Assembly (NCBI GenBank): GCA_037176905.1
Contig: JBBBWG010029854.1
Coordinates: forward strand, 18,822 to 51,482
Direction of reading: 5' to 3'
Length of the DNA stretch: 32,661 nucleotides
Origin: Azolla pinnata
Taxonomy: Eukaryota > Streptophyta > Polypodiopsida > Salviniales > Salviniaceae
The notes below the pieces were generated by a model. The model saw only the letters and a program-made list of their open reading frames with translations, had not been told where the DNA came from and ran no database searches. The translations under genes and the position numbers were made by a program. Below are positions 1 through 8,940 of this stretch, one piece after another; position 1 is the first letter of the stretch; every line of letters starts with the position of its first letter.

Positions 1-50
1 GATGGCGATGGAGATGGAGATGGAGATGGAGATGGAGATGGAGAAGGAGA
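1..50. repeat. (GATGGA)n microsatellite at window start
   Basis: Hexanucleotide run of GATGGC/GATGGA units. It belongs to the same motif family as the run at the other end of the window and the one inside the hydrolase gene. The methionine-glutamate ORF it creates on the plus strand is a by-product of the repeat. Confidence 0.9.
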
Positions 51-119
51 GAGCACCTCATCGCAGGAGAGGCAGCAGAGCTCCATGGACTGAATCTTCA
101 TCAGAAATGAAAAGAAAGA

Positions 120-960
120 GAAGAAGGGGAAAGAGAAGAACACTGGGATCTAATTCCAGATTCTCTGCTGCAGTTGCTCCTTCATCTCCATGGATTGAAT
201 CTTCATCAGAAAAGAAAAGAAAACACTGGGATCTAATTCCAGATTCTCTGCAACTGTTGCTTCTTCATCTCCATGGATTGAATCTCCATCAGAAATGAAA
301 AGAAAGGAAGAGAAAAAGAAAAGAACACTGGGATCTAATTCCAGATTCTCTGCTGCAGTTGCTTCTTCATCCCCATGGATTGAATCTTCATCAGAAATGT
401 AAAGAAAAGAACACTGGGATCTGATTCCAGATTCTCAGATGCAGTTGCTTCTTCATCCCCATGGGATCGAATCTTCATCAGAAATGAAAAGAAAAGAACA
501 CTGGGATGTAATTCCAGATTCTCTGCAGTTGCTTCTTCATCCCCATGGATTGAATCTTCATCAGAAATGAAAAGAAAAGAAAAGAAACACACTGGGATCT
601 AATTCCAGATTCTCTGCAGTTGCTTCTCCATGGATTGAATCTTCGTCAGAAACGAAAAGAAAAGAAAAGAAACACACTGGGATCTAATTCCAGATTCTCT
701 GCAGTTGCTTCTCCATGGATTGAATCTTCATCAGAAATGAAAAGAAAAGAAAAGAAGAACACTGGGATCCAATGCAGTTGCTAATCTCCATGGACTGAAT
801 CTTCATCAGACAAGAAAAGAAAAGGAAAGAAAAGAGCACCGGGAATCCTAATTCCAGATTCTCTGCAGTTGCTTCTTCATCTCCATGGATCGATTCATCA
901 GAAAAGAAAAGAAAGACTGGGATCTAATTCCAGATTCTCTGCAGTTGCTGCTTCTTCTGC
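120..960. repeat. Minisatellite array 1, unit about 77-102 bp
   Basis: About ten imperfect head-to-tail copies. Each contains GGGATCTAATTCCAGATTCT, then CTGCAGTTGCTTCTTCATC, CATGGATTGAATCTTCATC and a purine stretch of AAAAGAAAAGAA type. The GGGATC landmark (variants included) recurs at about 145, 228, 330, 416, 503, 594, 679, 764, 841 and 918. The copies differ by substitutions and by the length of the purine stretch. Short open frames across it on both strands are products of the periodicity. Confidence 0.93.
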
Positions 961-1036
961 TTCTTCTTCTTCTTCTTCCTGCTTCTTCTTCCTCTTCCTC
1001 TTCCTCTTCTGCTTCTGCTTCTCCTCCTTCTTCTTC
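955..1036. repeat. CTT/TCT-rich microsatellite
   Basis: A pyrimidine tract of TTC/TTCTGC/TTCCTC units that closes array 1. Confidence 0.85.
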
Positions 1037-1085
1037 ATGATTCCTTGCATCTTTTAGGTCATAAATAGAACCACCATCGCCATTG

Positions 1086-1400
1086 ATGGCAGCAGAGCAG
1101 AGCATCAAACCGATTTTGGGAAGCAGCTCCTCCGCTGCCTGCAAATTATGGAGCAGGAAAACAACCAATAAACACCTTCAGCTGCAAAGCACCACATCTT
1201 TCTTCCTTTTCCGGCCTTTAAGAAACCCTAACCCTAAAAAAAGAAAAAGGGCAAAGCCACAGCTTCTTTTTGCAACCTTCTGGGGCTCCTTCAATCACCG
1301 CCCCCTGCCCAACAAACACACCATTAAAGCTTCACCATTTGGAGCTGTGCATCAGAAACAAAATCCCATTTCTTTGGCAAGCGAAAAGAAGACATTGTAG
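1086..1400 (+). CDS. Doubtful small ORF running into array 2
   Basis: An ATG-initiated frame of 104 residues beginning MAAEQSIKP. It has a Ser/Ala/Lys/Arg-rich first half and a basic PKKRKR patch near residue 50. It ends inside the first copies of minisatellite array 2, whose unit supplies the last 30 or so residues (KASPFGAVHQKQ). I do not recognise the protein. The overlap with a tandem repeat and the absence of any domain make a chance ORF the likelier reading; a first exon of a decayed gene is possible. Confidence 0.12.
   Translation: MAAEQSIKPILGSSSSAACKLWSRKTTNKHLQLQSTTSFFLFRPLRNPNPKKRKRAKPQLLFATFWGSFNHRPLPNKHTIKASPFGAVHQKQNPISLASEKKTL
1223..1237. repeat. Short interstitial telomere-like repeat
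   Basis: AAACCCTAACCCTAA, two units of the plant telomere motif on the C-rich strand. Confidence 0.7.
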
Positions 1401-2640
1401 CATTGGAAATGCCAATAAAGCTTCACCATTTGGAGCTGTACATCAGAAACAAAATCCCATTGAATCTTTGGCATGCGAAAAGAGAACAATGTAACCTTGG
1501 AAATGCCATTAAAGCTTCACCATTTGGAGCTGTACATCAGAAACAAAATCCCATTGCTTTGGCTTGCGAAAAGAAAACATTTGGAATGCCATTAAAGCTT
1601 CACCGTTTGGAGCTGTACATCAGAAACGAAATCTTGATCATTTCTTTGACATAGTACATCAGAAACCAAATCCGATCTCTTTGCCATGCAAAAAAGAGAA
1701 CCATTTGAAACACCATTAAAAGCTTCACCATTTGGAGCTGTACATCAGAAACAAAATCTTGATCATTTCTTTGACATGCAAAAAGAAGAAGAACAACATT
1801 TGAAACACCTTAGAAAAGCTTCAAACATTGGAGCTCTGCAGCAGAAACAAAATCCGATTTCTTTGACATGCATTTAAAGGAAGCATTTGAAATGCCATTA
1901 AAGCTTCACCATTTGGAGCTGTACACATCAGAAACAAAATCCCGATCATTTCTTTGACATGCAAAAAAAAAGAGAAAAAACGTTTGAAACACCATTAAAA
2001 AGCTTCAAAGCTTGGAGCTCTGCAGCAGAAACAAAATCCGATCATTGAATCTTTGACATGCAAAAGAAAACCATTTGAAACACCATTAAAGCTTCAACAT
2101 TGGAGCTGTACATCAGAAACAAAATCCGATTTCGTTGACATGCTAAAAACTAACATTTGAAACACCATTCAAGCTTCAACATTGGAGCTGACAGTGTACA
2201 TCAGAATCAAAATCCGATTTCTTTGATGTCATGCAAAAAACTAACATTTGAAACACCATTAAAGCTTCAACATTGGAGCTGTCCATCAGAATCAAAATCC
2301 GCTTTCTTTGACATGCGAAAACCAACATTTGAAACACCATTAAAGCTTCAATATTGGAGCTGCTGCACATCAGAAACAAAATCCGATTTCTTTGACATGC
2401 GAAAACAAATTCTGGAACAAACAGCCCAATTCTTTCCATTTCACCTCTCTCCCAAACACCATTAAAGCTTTAAAACTGGACCTGTAGAGCAAAAACAAAA
2501 TCCGATTTTCTTCATGCAAAAACAGATTCTGGGAACAAACAGCCCAATTCCTTCATTTCACCTCTCTCTCTCCCAAATACCATTAAATCTTCAAAATTGG
2601 AGCTGTACAGCAAAAACAAAATCCGATTTCAGAGAGAATT
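1320..2640. repeat. Minisatellite array 2, unit about 80-120 bp
   Basis: About 14 degenerate copies. The core is CCATTAAAGCTTCA, then CCATTTGGAGCTGTACATCA, GAAACAAAATCC and a TTTCTTTGACATGC/GAAAA segment. Copies begin near 1323, 1413, 1510, 1590, 1714, 1812, 1891, 1995, 2086, 2168, 2260, 2339, 2461 and 2583, becoming more divergent toward the right end. Short open frames inside it repeat the same peptide (for example PLKLHHLEL) and show no domain. Confidence 0.92.
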
Positions 2641-3583
2641 AGGCATAAAAAAAACACCTGAAAATCGTCCCAAATTGCCATCCGATGCCCAACATTGTTT
2701 TACTAATTTCAGTTTGAGCTGTAAAACAAAATAAAACTGGAATGTTTTATGCAAAAAATTTGAAAAAGTAGCCCAATTATTTATTATAATCTCACTGTGA
2801 ACAGCGCTTTCTCTCTCTCTCTCTCTCTATTTTATACTTTCTAGTATTTCATGCCCTTTTTATGAATCTCATAAATCTATTTATTTGTTCCATTTGTTCT
2901 ACATCCTATTTCAGTTTGGCATGACGCCTATCATCAGAAAAATCAATTAATCAATAAGCCTGCAAATCAAATCACTGATCAATCAGGATTCACGCCATAA
3001 TCATTTAATCAGTAATCAAACAGTAGATATTGAATCAGATAGGTAACATCAGTAAAAGTTGAAAAAAAGTACCATAAATCGCACTAATAAAGTCATTAAA
3101 ATCTGAAATAATCGATGATGCAATTTACTTAACCTCATGGCTGTATTGTTGGAGTAAACTCAGCAATTACCACAACTGTTACTCGAATTATTAGTGCCCA
3201 TGATGTATAGATTTGTTGATTATTTACTGCTTATGATTGACAGGCTGGAGCTCTATTTCATCAAAATTTGTTGTTCGAATATTGGAATACTCAATTCATT
3301 GAGTAAATTAGGGTCGATTCTGATGGAGCTGTTACAGTTTTTTCTTTCTGGGAGTTTTTATTGAAATAAAAATTTCCTCCTATTTGTGTTAAATTTTTTA
3401 AGCCCTGCCCACCGATAATGGATCTAGACAGAGAAGAGAATGGAAGGAGAGGTGTTTAAATAGCATGCAAATATCATGATAATAACAGTACAAATGATTG
3501 TTGTTATTATATCTCTGTAGAGATCTAACCTTAAGTTTCACACAGAAAAGAGCCATGGTCCATTGTGGCTTTGCTATGAAGGC
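2641..3583. other. AT-rich stretch without recognised genes
   Basis: AT-rich DNA with a short (CT)n run at about 2810-2828. No coding potential, RNA gene or transposon end was recognised. Confidence 0.5.
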
Positions 3584-3615
3584 TTTAGGGTTTAGGGTTT
3601 AGGGTTTAGGGTTTA
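3584..3615. repeat. Interstitial telomeric repeat (TTTAGGG)4
   Basis: Four perfect TTTAGGG units plus TTTA, directly followed by a (GAGGCT)n run at about 3623-3656. TTTAGGG is the usual plant telomere unit; short internal copies are common in plant promoters and at repaired breaks. Confidence 0.92.
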
Positions 3616-4790
3616 ATACGGGTGAGGCTGAGGCTGAGGCTGAGGCTGAAGCTGCTCAGACTGAGCCAGAAACGAGAGCTGGAGAGTGCTTCTGATTCTT
3701 CTTCTGGCTGCAAATCTGGCTTGGCCTCTGGCATCAACATTAGATTAGCTTGCAATCTTTCCGTTGTTGATCCTAGACTATACGGCTCCTACCGAAACCC
3801 TAACCACCCTAACCCTAAAACCAACAAACCCCACACCCTGGAACCCTCCAAACGCCATCTTGAACCCATTGCCACTCTTAAGCAGCTCCGGTAAATCCCT
3901 TTCAAAAGTGTTGGCGAATCGGAATGCTGTTAAGAGTGCCGACAAAGCCCTAAATCCCGGAACCCTAAGTTCATCCTTAAGGGTTAGTAGGCTAATGACA
4001 TGTAAAAGGACAATGATGCACTACTATGGGGGGTCGAAATCGGTAACTCTTGTCCTGGTTTCTGCCCAATGTCGAAGTGCCGAAATTCAACCACGAGAGA
4101 ATGAATAATCTTTTGCTGCTTCTGACGAGCATAAGGACGATTCAGTATTGATAACTGTTTTACCTGCCTCATTGATTGTGCTTATGTTCTTCTACTTCTC
4201 TTAATACCTATCAATCCACATTTTCCACCCCCTCTGACAAAGTGCGTGGTGCATTGTGCAGGAGCTCAGTGGCATTCGACTCCAGCTTTCAGCGAGTAAA
4301 GCTTGTGACCGAATGCGTTGAAATGGAGTCAAAAGCAGTCAGTGCCCATGTCATGATATCATGACAGCTTTCAATATACATCACTGATACATCATGATGT
4401 TGCGGCTACTATTTGTGGAGTCGGCTCATTTAAAGGAGCACAAATGCGCACAGGAATTGAATGGAAGTGGCATAACAGAATGTGAGAGAGGCATGCTCTC
4501 ACTATATTAAGAAGTACCTGTGTATTGTGATGAACTTTGGTGGGCAGAGAATGAAATATATTGTGTGTTGTCAAAGCATATAAGTATCCTGAAGCATGGG
4601 AGGTTTTAGCTCTGTTTCCTATCATAGTCAAAAACCTGGATTCATCCTCTTTAAAAGAATCTCTCCAAATAGTTGAGGACGATAAAGCTTCAATGATAAT
4701 TTACTGACAAGAATACATCTCTAAGCATTTGCATCTCAATCTCCAAGATTCGGTTGGTATCACGATAGTCTGACCCAACGCCTCATCCTG
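3616..4790. other. Unassigned region with weak coding-like frames
   Basis: Two overlapping plus-strand frames (ending at 3894 and 4108) run through sequence rich in CCCTAAC/CCCTAAA telomere-like motifs (3796-3820 and around 3950-3970). Neither encodes a recognisable domain. At 4500-4610 a short plus frame (CDELWWAENEIYCV) looks protein-like but is bounded by stops and could be a decayed fragment. No gene is called. Confidence 0.35.
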
Positions 4791-4854
4791 TTCAAAACAT
4801 GTTTCCTACTTCTATTTTTAGGTTTGTTCTGTTAGTAATAGCAAGAATCAGGAG

Positions 4855-6020
4855 AGGACATCGAGCTGCCATTGTCGGACATGGAGGTAGTTGCCTCCAA
4901 ATCTTGAAAGAAAGATCGATTGAGCTGCAATTGTTGCTATTTTCTTCCAAATTATGAAATAAAGTTATATTGAGCAGCAACTATTGCGATTTGCTTCCAA
5001 ATTATGAAAGAAAGATAATGTATCAGAACAGGTATCATTGATATGGAGCTTTTTGCTTGAAAGAAACATTTATTGAGTTGCCACTGTTGATATTCGCTTC
5101 CAAAGTACGAACGCATTTGCTTGAAAGAAAGATTTATTGAGCTGCCATTGTTGCTATTCACTACCAAATTATGAAAGAAAGCTTCTCATTGAGCTGCTAC
5201 TGTGGCTATTTGCTACCAACTTATGAAGGAAAGCTTTTTATTGAGCTGCCACTGTTGCTATTCGCTTCTAAATCATGAAAGAAAGATTTATTGAGTGAGC
5301 TGTCACCGTTGCTATTTGCTTCCAAATCATGAAAGAAAGATAATAATATCAGAACAGTCTCTGTGGGCATTGAGTTGCCATTGTTGATATGGAGCTATTT
5401 GCATCCAAATTATGAAAGAAATGTTAACTGAGCTGCCACTGCTGCTATTTGCTTCCAAATTATGAAAGAAAGAGCTGCCGCTGTTGCTATTCGCTTCCAA
5501 ATCATGAAAGAAAGATTTACTGAGCTGCCGTTGTTGTTATTTGTCTCCAAATTATGAAAGAAAGATAAATATATCAGAATAGGCTGTGTGAGCATTGCGC
5601 TGCAATTGCTGATATGGAGCTATTTGCTTCAGAATTATGAAAGGAAGGTTTATTGAGCTGCCACTGCTGCTATTTGCTTCCAAATTATGAAAAAGCGAGC
5701 TGCGACTGTTGGTATTCGCTTTCCAAATCATCAAAGAAACATTTACTGAGCTGCCACTGTTGTTGTTTGCCTCCAAATTATGAAAGAATAATATTTCAGG
5801 ACAGGCTCTGTGATCATTAAGCTGCCATTGGTGATATGGAGCTATTTGCTTCCAACTTATGAAAGAAAGGTTCACTGAGCTGCCATTGTTGATATGGAGC
5901 TATTTTTCTTTCTACTTATGAAAGAAAGGTTCACTGAGCTGCCACTGCCACTGTTGGTATTTGCTTCCAAATCATGACAGAAAGATGTATTGAGCTGCCG
6001 CTGTTGGTATTTGCTTCCAA
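4855..6020. repeat. Minisatellite array 3, unit about 40-75 bp
   Basis: About 20 degenerate copies of a unit reading GAGCTGCCACTGTTGCTATT, then TGCTTCCAAATTATGAAAGA and AAGATTTATT. The GAGCTGCC landmark, with variants, recurs from about 4866 to 5994. Some copies carry an inserted ATATCAGAACAGGCTCTGTG-type segment (near 5018, 5346, 5570 and 5797), which suggests a higher-order unit of roughly 220-330 bp. Confidence 0.9.
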
Positions 6021-6139
6021 TATATCTACCATCAGTGCATTACAAAGCATGATTCTCAGAATAAGCCAAGTGCTAGACATAGTTTCACGACAAGAAGAAC
6101 ACATTCACACTGGGCAGATTGCTCGCAAATAATGATTCC

Positions 6140-6560
6140 GACTTTAATGTTGATAAGCCAATCAGCAAAACATTTATTCCACGATAAGCCGATTGGGGGC
6201 AAAACATTTATTCCACGATAAGCCGATTGGGGGCAAAGCATGTATACTACAGCAAGCCAATTGGTAAAACATTTGTTCCACGGTAAGCTGATTGGGAAGA
6301 ACATTTGTTCCACAGTAAGCTGATGGGTGATTGGCAAAGCATGTATTCCACGATCCAGGCGAAGCATTTATTCACCGAGAAGCCAGTGGGCAAAGCATTT
6401 ATTCCACAATGAGTGGATCGCGAAACATGATTTTCATGATAAGCCTATCGATTTCGCGATAAGCAGATCACAAAGCGCGCTTCCACGATGCTGCCTATCA
6501 GAAAGAACAAGGTTTCCCCCAATAAGCCAATCGCCAAGCATTTATTCATGGAGCCGTGAA
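6140..6560. repeat. Minisatellite array 4, unit about 30-37 bp
   Basis: Roughly ten imperfect copies of ATAAGCCGATTGGGGGCAAA followed by ACATTTATTCCACG. The two best copies (about 6182-6250) are nearly identical; the flanks are more degenerate. The unit is unrelated to arrays 1-3. Confidence 0.88.
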
Positions 6561-6629
6561 GCAAGCCGATCCTAGGAACGTAATCTCACAATCAAGCCCA
6601 AAGCCATAGGTTGCCAATGTTGCTGCTTT

Positions 6630-8129
6630 TCACACTCGCTTCGGTGCCAATCCTCCTCCTCCTCCTCCTCCTCCTTCTTCACCATCCCTCTTCTTCACAA
6701 CCCTTTCTTTGAGCCAATCCTCGATGTCTCGATAGATAGTCTCGACATTCTCGTCGGGCTCTCCTGCCAAGAGGGCGTGCCACATGCCACGGTAGAGCTT
6801 CAATGTCTTGTCTTTGCTCCTGGCCTTAGCATAGAGCTCCTTGCTGACCTCCGGATCAGTGACCACATCATCCTCGCCATGGAACACGACGAAAGGGATG
6901 CTCACATCTGCGAGCCGCTTCCCGATGAGCTCGGTGACCCTGAGCATCTCCGCGGCCGTGCCCAGGCGGGGCTTCCCTGCGTATCTTCTAGGGTTTCGGT
7001 TCGCGAGCTCGAGCTTCTCGGGCAGGCGGAAGGAGAGCTTGCGGTGATCCTTGGCGAGGACGACTGGCCATGTCGGAGCCAAGGTCTTGAAGAAGTTGAG
7101 CAGCTCCGGCAGCGGCCATGGCGGCTTCACCGAGTCCAAGATCTTGCACATCGGGGCGAGGAGCAGCAAGCCGTCGACAGAGAAGGGAGCTCTCGAGGAT
7201 GCTCCATCTCCATCTCCATCTCCATCTCCAAGTCCATCTCCACCTCCATGTCCTTGTCCATGTCCATGGAGATGGAAATCTCCATCGACATCTCCATCTC
7301 CATCCCCATCTCCATCTCCATCTCCATCTCCATCTCCATCTCCATCTCCATCTCCATCTCCACCTCCATGTCCTTGGCCATGTCCATGGAGATGGAAATC
7401 TCCATCTCCATCTCCATCTCCATCTCCGCCATGGCTCGGAGCAGGAGCAGCCGCCGAGACCTCTGGAGATGGTGCACTGAGATGCATCAGTCCATCTCCA
7501 TCTCCATCTCCATCTCCATCTCCATCTCCATCTCCATCGACATCTCCATCGACATCTCCATCGACATCTCCATCGACATCTCCATCGACATCTCCATCGC
7601 CGCCATGGCTCGCAGCAGGAGCAGCCGCCGAGACCTCCGGAGATGGTGCGCTGAGATGGATCAGAAGGCATATGCCTCCTCCCAGGGACTCCCCGAAGAG
7701 GTAGAAGGGCAGGCCCTCGAAGCGATCCTCTGCTTCTCGCTTCGATGCGAAGAACGCCATGAAATCAGAGGCGACGAGGTCGAGATCGGGGAGGTATCCT
7801 CTGACGCCGTCGGAGAAGCCATGGCCTTCCATGTCCATGGCGAAGACAGCAAACCCCATCTTGGCGAGGCGAATGGCCGTGTCCTGAGCGGTCCAGCTGA
7901 TGTCGCTGCTGTAGCCATGGATCATGCCGATGCAGCCCTGCAGCAGAGGAGGCGGGGAAGGAGGAGGAGGAGGAGGAGGAGGAGCAGGGAGGAAGGTCCT
8001 GGTGAAGAGGCGCAGGCCCCTGGGGGAGACGAAGAAGGAGGAAGACCCATCCACGCCATGCCTTCTGTAGTGCTCTGCTTCATCACAAGACCAAGGGTTC
8101 TGGAACCTGCTGCTCTCCTGCTCCGCCAT
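6630..8129 (-). CDS. Monoacylglycerol-lipase-type alpha/beta hydrolase with (Asp-Gly)n insertion
   Basis: A single-exon frame of 499 aa from an ATG at 8129. It belongs to the plant monoacylglycerol lipase / caffeoylshikimate esterase family (serine hydrolases of monoglycerides and related esters), nearer the monoacylglycerol lipase branch. Visible: HX4D motif HGYSSD (71-76), GHGFSDG (102-108), nucleophile elbow GESLG with Ser148, strand LLLLAPM near 320-326, NPRRY..KPRLGT near 378-391, probable acid Asp421 in HGEDD and His451 in GMWHALL. A complete triad suggests activity. Family members are about 320-350 aa; the excess is residues about 161-315, a low-complexity insert between the nucleophile helix and the next core strand, rich in DG dipeptides with two HLHGHGQGHG segments. 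A proline run (49-61) and a glycine run near the C-terminus are further repeat expansions. The exact substrate cannot be told. Confidence 0.9.
   Translation of the reverse strand: MAEQESSRFQNPWSCDEAEHYRRHGVDGSSSFFVSPRGLRLFTRTFLPAPPPPPPPPSPPPLLQGCIGMIHGYSSDISWTAQDTAIRLAKMGFAVFAMDMEGHGFSDGVRGYLPDLDLVASDFMAFFASKREAEDRFEGLPFYLFGESLGGGICLLIHLSAPSPEVSAAAPAASHGGDGDVDGDVDGDVDGDVDGDVDGDGDGDGDGDGDGDGLMHLSAPSPEVSAAAPAPSHGGDGDGDGDGDFHLHGHGQGHGGGDGDGDGDGDGDGDGDGDGDGDGDVDGDFHLHGHGQGHGGGDGLGDGDGDGDGASSRAPFSVDGLLLLAPMCKILDSVKPPWPLPELLNFFKTLAPTWPVVLAKDHRKLSFRLPEKLELANRNPRRYAGKPRLGTAAEMLRVTELIGKRLADVSIPFVVFHGEDDVVTDPEVSKELYAKARSKDKTLKLYRGMWHALLAGEPDENVETIYRDIEDWLKERVVKKRDGEEGGGGGGGGLAPKRV
7185..7649 (-). repeat. 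Coding GATGGA/GATGTC hexanucleotide expansion in hydrolase
   Basis: The insert is made of GGAGAT and GTCGAT hexamers read as Gly-Asp and Val-Asp, interrupted by two copies of a block coding HLSAPSPEVSAAAP and two of a block coding DFHLHGHGQGHGGGD. Every change is a multiple of three, so the frame is kept. The paired blocks show segmental duplication in addition to slippage. Confidence 0.93.
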
Positions 8130-8139
8130 AGCTTTCTTC

Positions 8140-8580
8140 CCTCTCCTTCCTTCCCTCCTTCTTCCTTCCTTCCTCCTCCTGCTTCTTCCTGCTTCTTCCT
8201 CCTTCCTTCTTCTTCCTCCTCCTGCTTCTTCCTGCTTCTTCCTTCTTCCTTCTTCTTCCTTCTTCCTTCTTCTTCCTTCTTCTTCTTCTTCCTCCTGCTT
8301 CTTCCTTCTTCTTCCTTCTTCTTCTTCTTCTTCCTCCTCCTGCTTCTTCCTTCTTCTTCCTTCTTCTTCTTCTTCTTCCTGCTTCTTCTTCCTCCTGCTT
8401 CCGCTTTCTCCTTCTTTCTGCTTCTTCTTCTTCTTCTTCTTCTTCTTCTTCTTCCTTCTTCCTTCTTCCTTCTTCCTTCTTCCTTCTTCTTCTTTCTGCT
8501 TCTTCTTCTTCTTCTTCTTCTTCCTTCTTCCTTCTTCCTTCTTCTTCTTCTTCTTCTTCTGCCTTCTTCCTTCTTCTCAC
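8140..8580. repeat. Polypyrimidine (CTT/CTTC)n tract upstream of hydrolase
   Basis: About 440 bp almost purely C and T on the plus strand, in CTT, CTTCCTT and TCC units, ending about 10 bp before the hydrolase start codon. On the gene's sense strand it is purine (GAA/GGA). It would form the 5' untranslated region or core promoter. The Glu/Lys/Arg frame it yields on the minus strand is a repeat product in a different frame from the hydrolase. Confidence 0.9.
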
Positions 8581-8723
8581 ACCCTAATTAACTGAAATAA
8601 CTGTTTTTCTGTTTTTGCACTTGGGAGCATGTACAGCAGTGGAGAAACCGGATCGAGCGATTCCCAAACACCGAAAACAACTCGAAAACCGAATCGTTGA
8701 GCTTTGTTTTTACAATGGGCTTA

Positions 8724-8831
8724 GTGGGTTAAGAATTTGGTTGGTTTTGGCTTAGATTTGAAACACTACGAAATCCAGTGGGTTAAGAATTTGGTTGGTT
8801 TTGGCTTAGATTTGAAACACTTTGAAATTGG
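8724..8831. repeat. 54-bp tandem duplication
   Basis: Two adjacent copies, beginning GTGGGTTAAGAATTTGGTTG at 8724 and 8778, nearly identical over the first 45 bp and diverging at the end (CACTACGAAAT versus CACTTTGAAAT). Confidence 0.92.
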
Positions 8832-8905
8832 TTCAAGTTTTTGGTTCTGCAAGGGAAAAAAAAAACAGAGGCTTTGGCTAGATCTAGTGGACCTAATTCA
8901 ACTGA

Positions 8906-8940
8906 AAAAAACTGCTTTCTTTCACTGGAAAGCAGTTTTT
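8906..8940. other. 13-bp perfect inverted repeat (hairpin)
   Basis: Left arm AAAAACTGCTTTC (8907-8919) pairs with right arm GAAAGCAGTTTTT (8928-8940) across an 8-nt loop. No function is evident. Confidence 0.7.

Noticed and set aside
2..298. Met-Glu repeat ORF at the window start
   Set aside because: It is a product of the GATGGA run and minisatellite array 1.
120..2640. CRISPR-like spaced repeats
   Set aside because: Units are long, degenerate and contiguous with no unique spacers, and the genes are eukaryotic with spliceosomal introns.
7185..7649. The hydrolase insert as an unrecognised intron
   Set aside because: Candidate GT donors (for example GAG|GTCTCG) and AG acceptors (CTCGAG|AG) do not match in phase, and there is no pyrimidine tract or branch-point-like sequence on the gene strand.
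8083..8580. Minus-strand Glu/Lys/Arg-rich ORF upstream of the hydrolase
   Set aside because: It is a pure translation of the polypurine tract, in a different frame from the hydrolase and without an ATG of its own in non-repeat sequence.
6777..8591. 604-residue plus-strand ORF rich in Ser-Ile and Ser-Phe runs
   Set aside because: It is antisense to the hydrolase and open only because the GATGGA and CTT repeats have no stops; it shows no domain.
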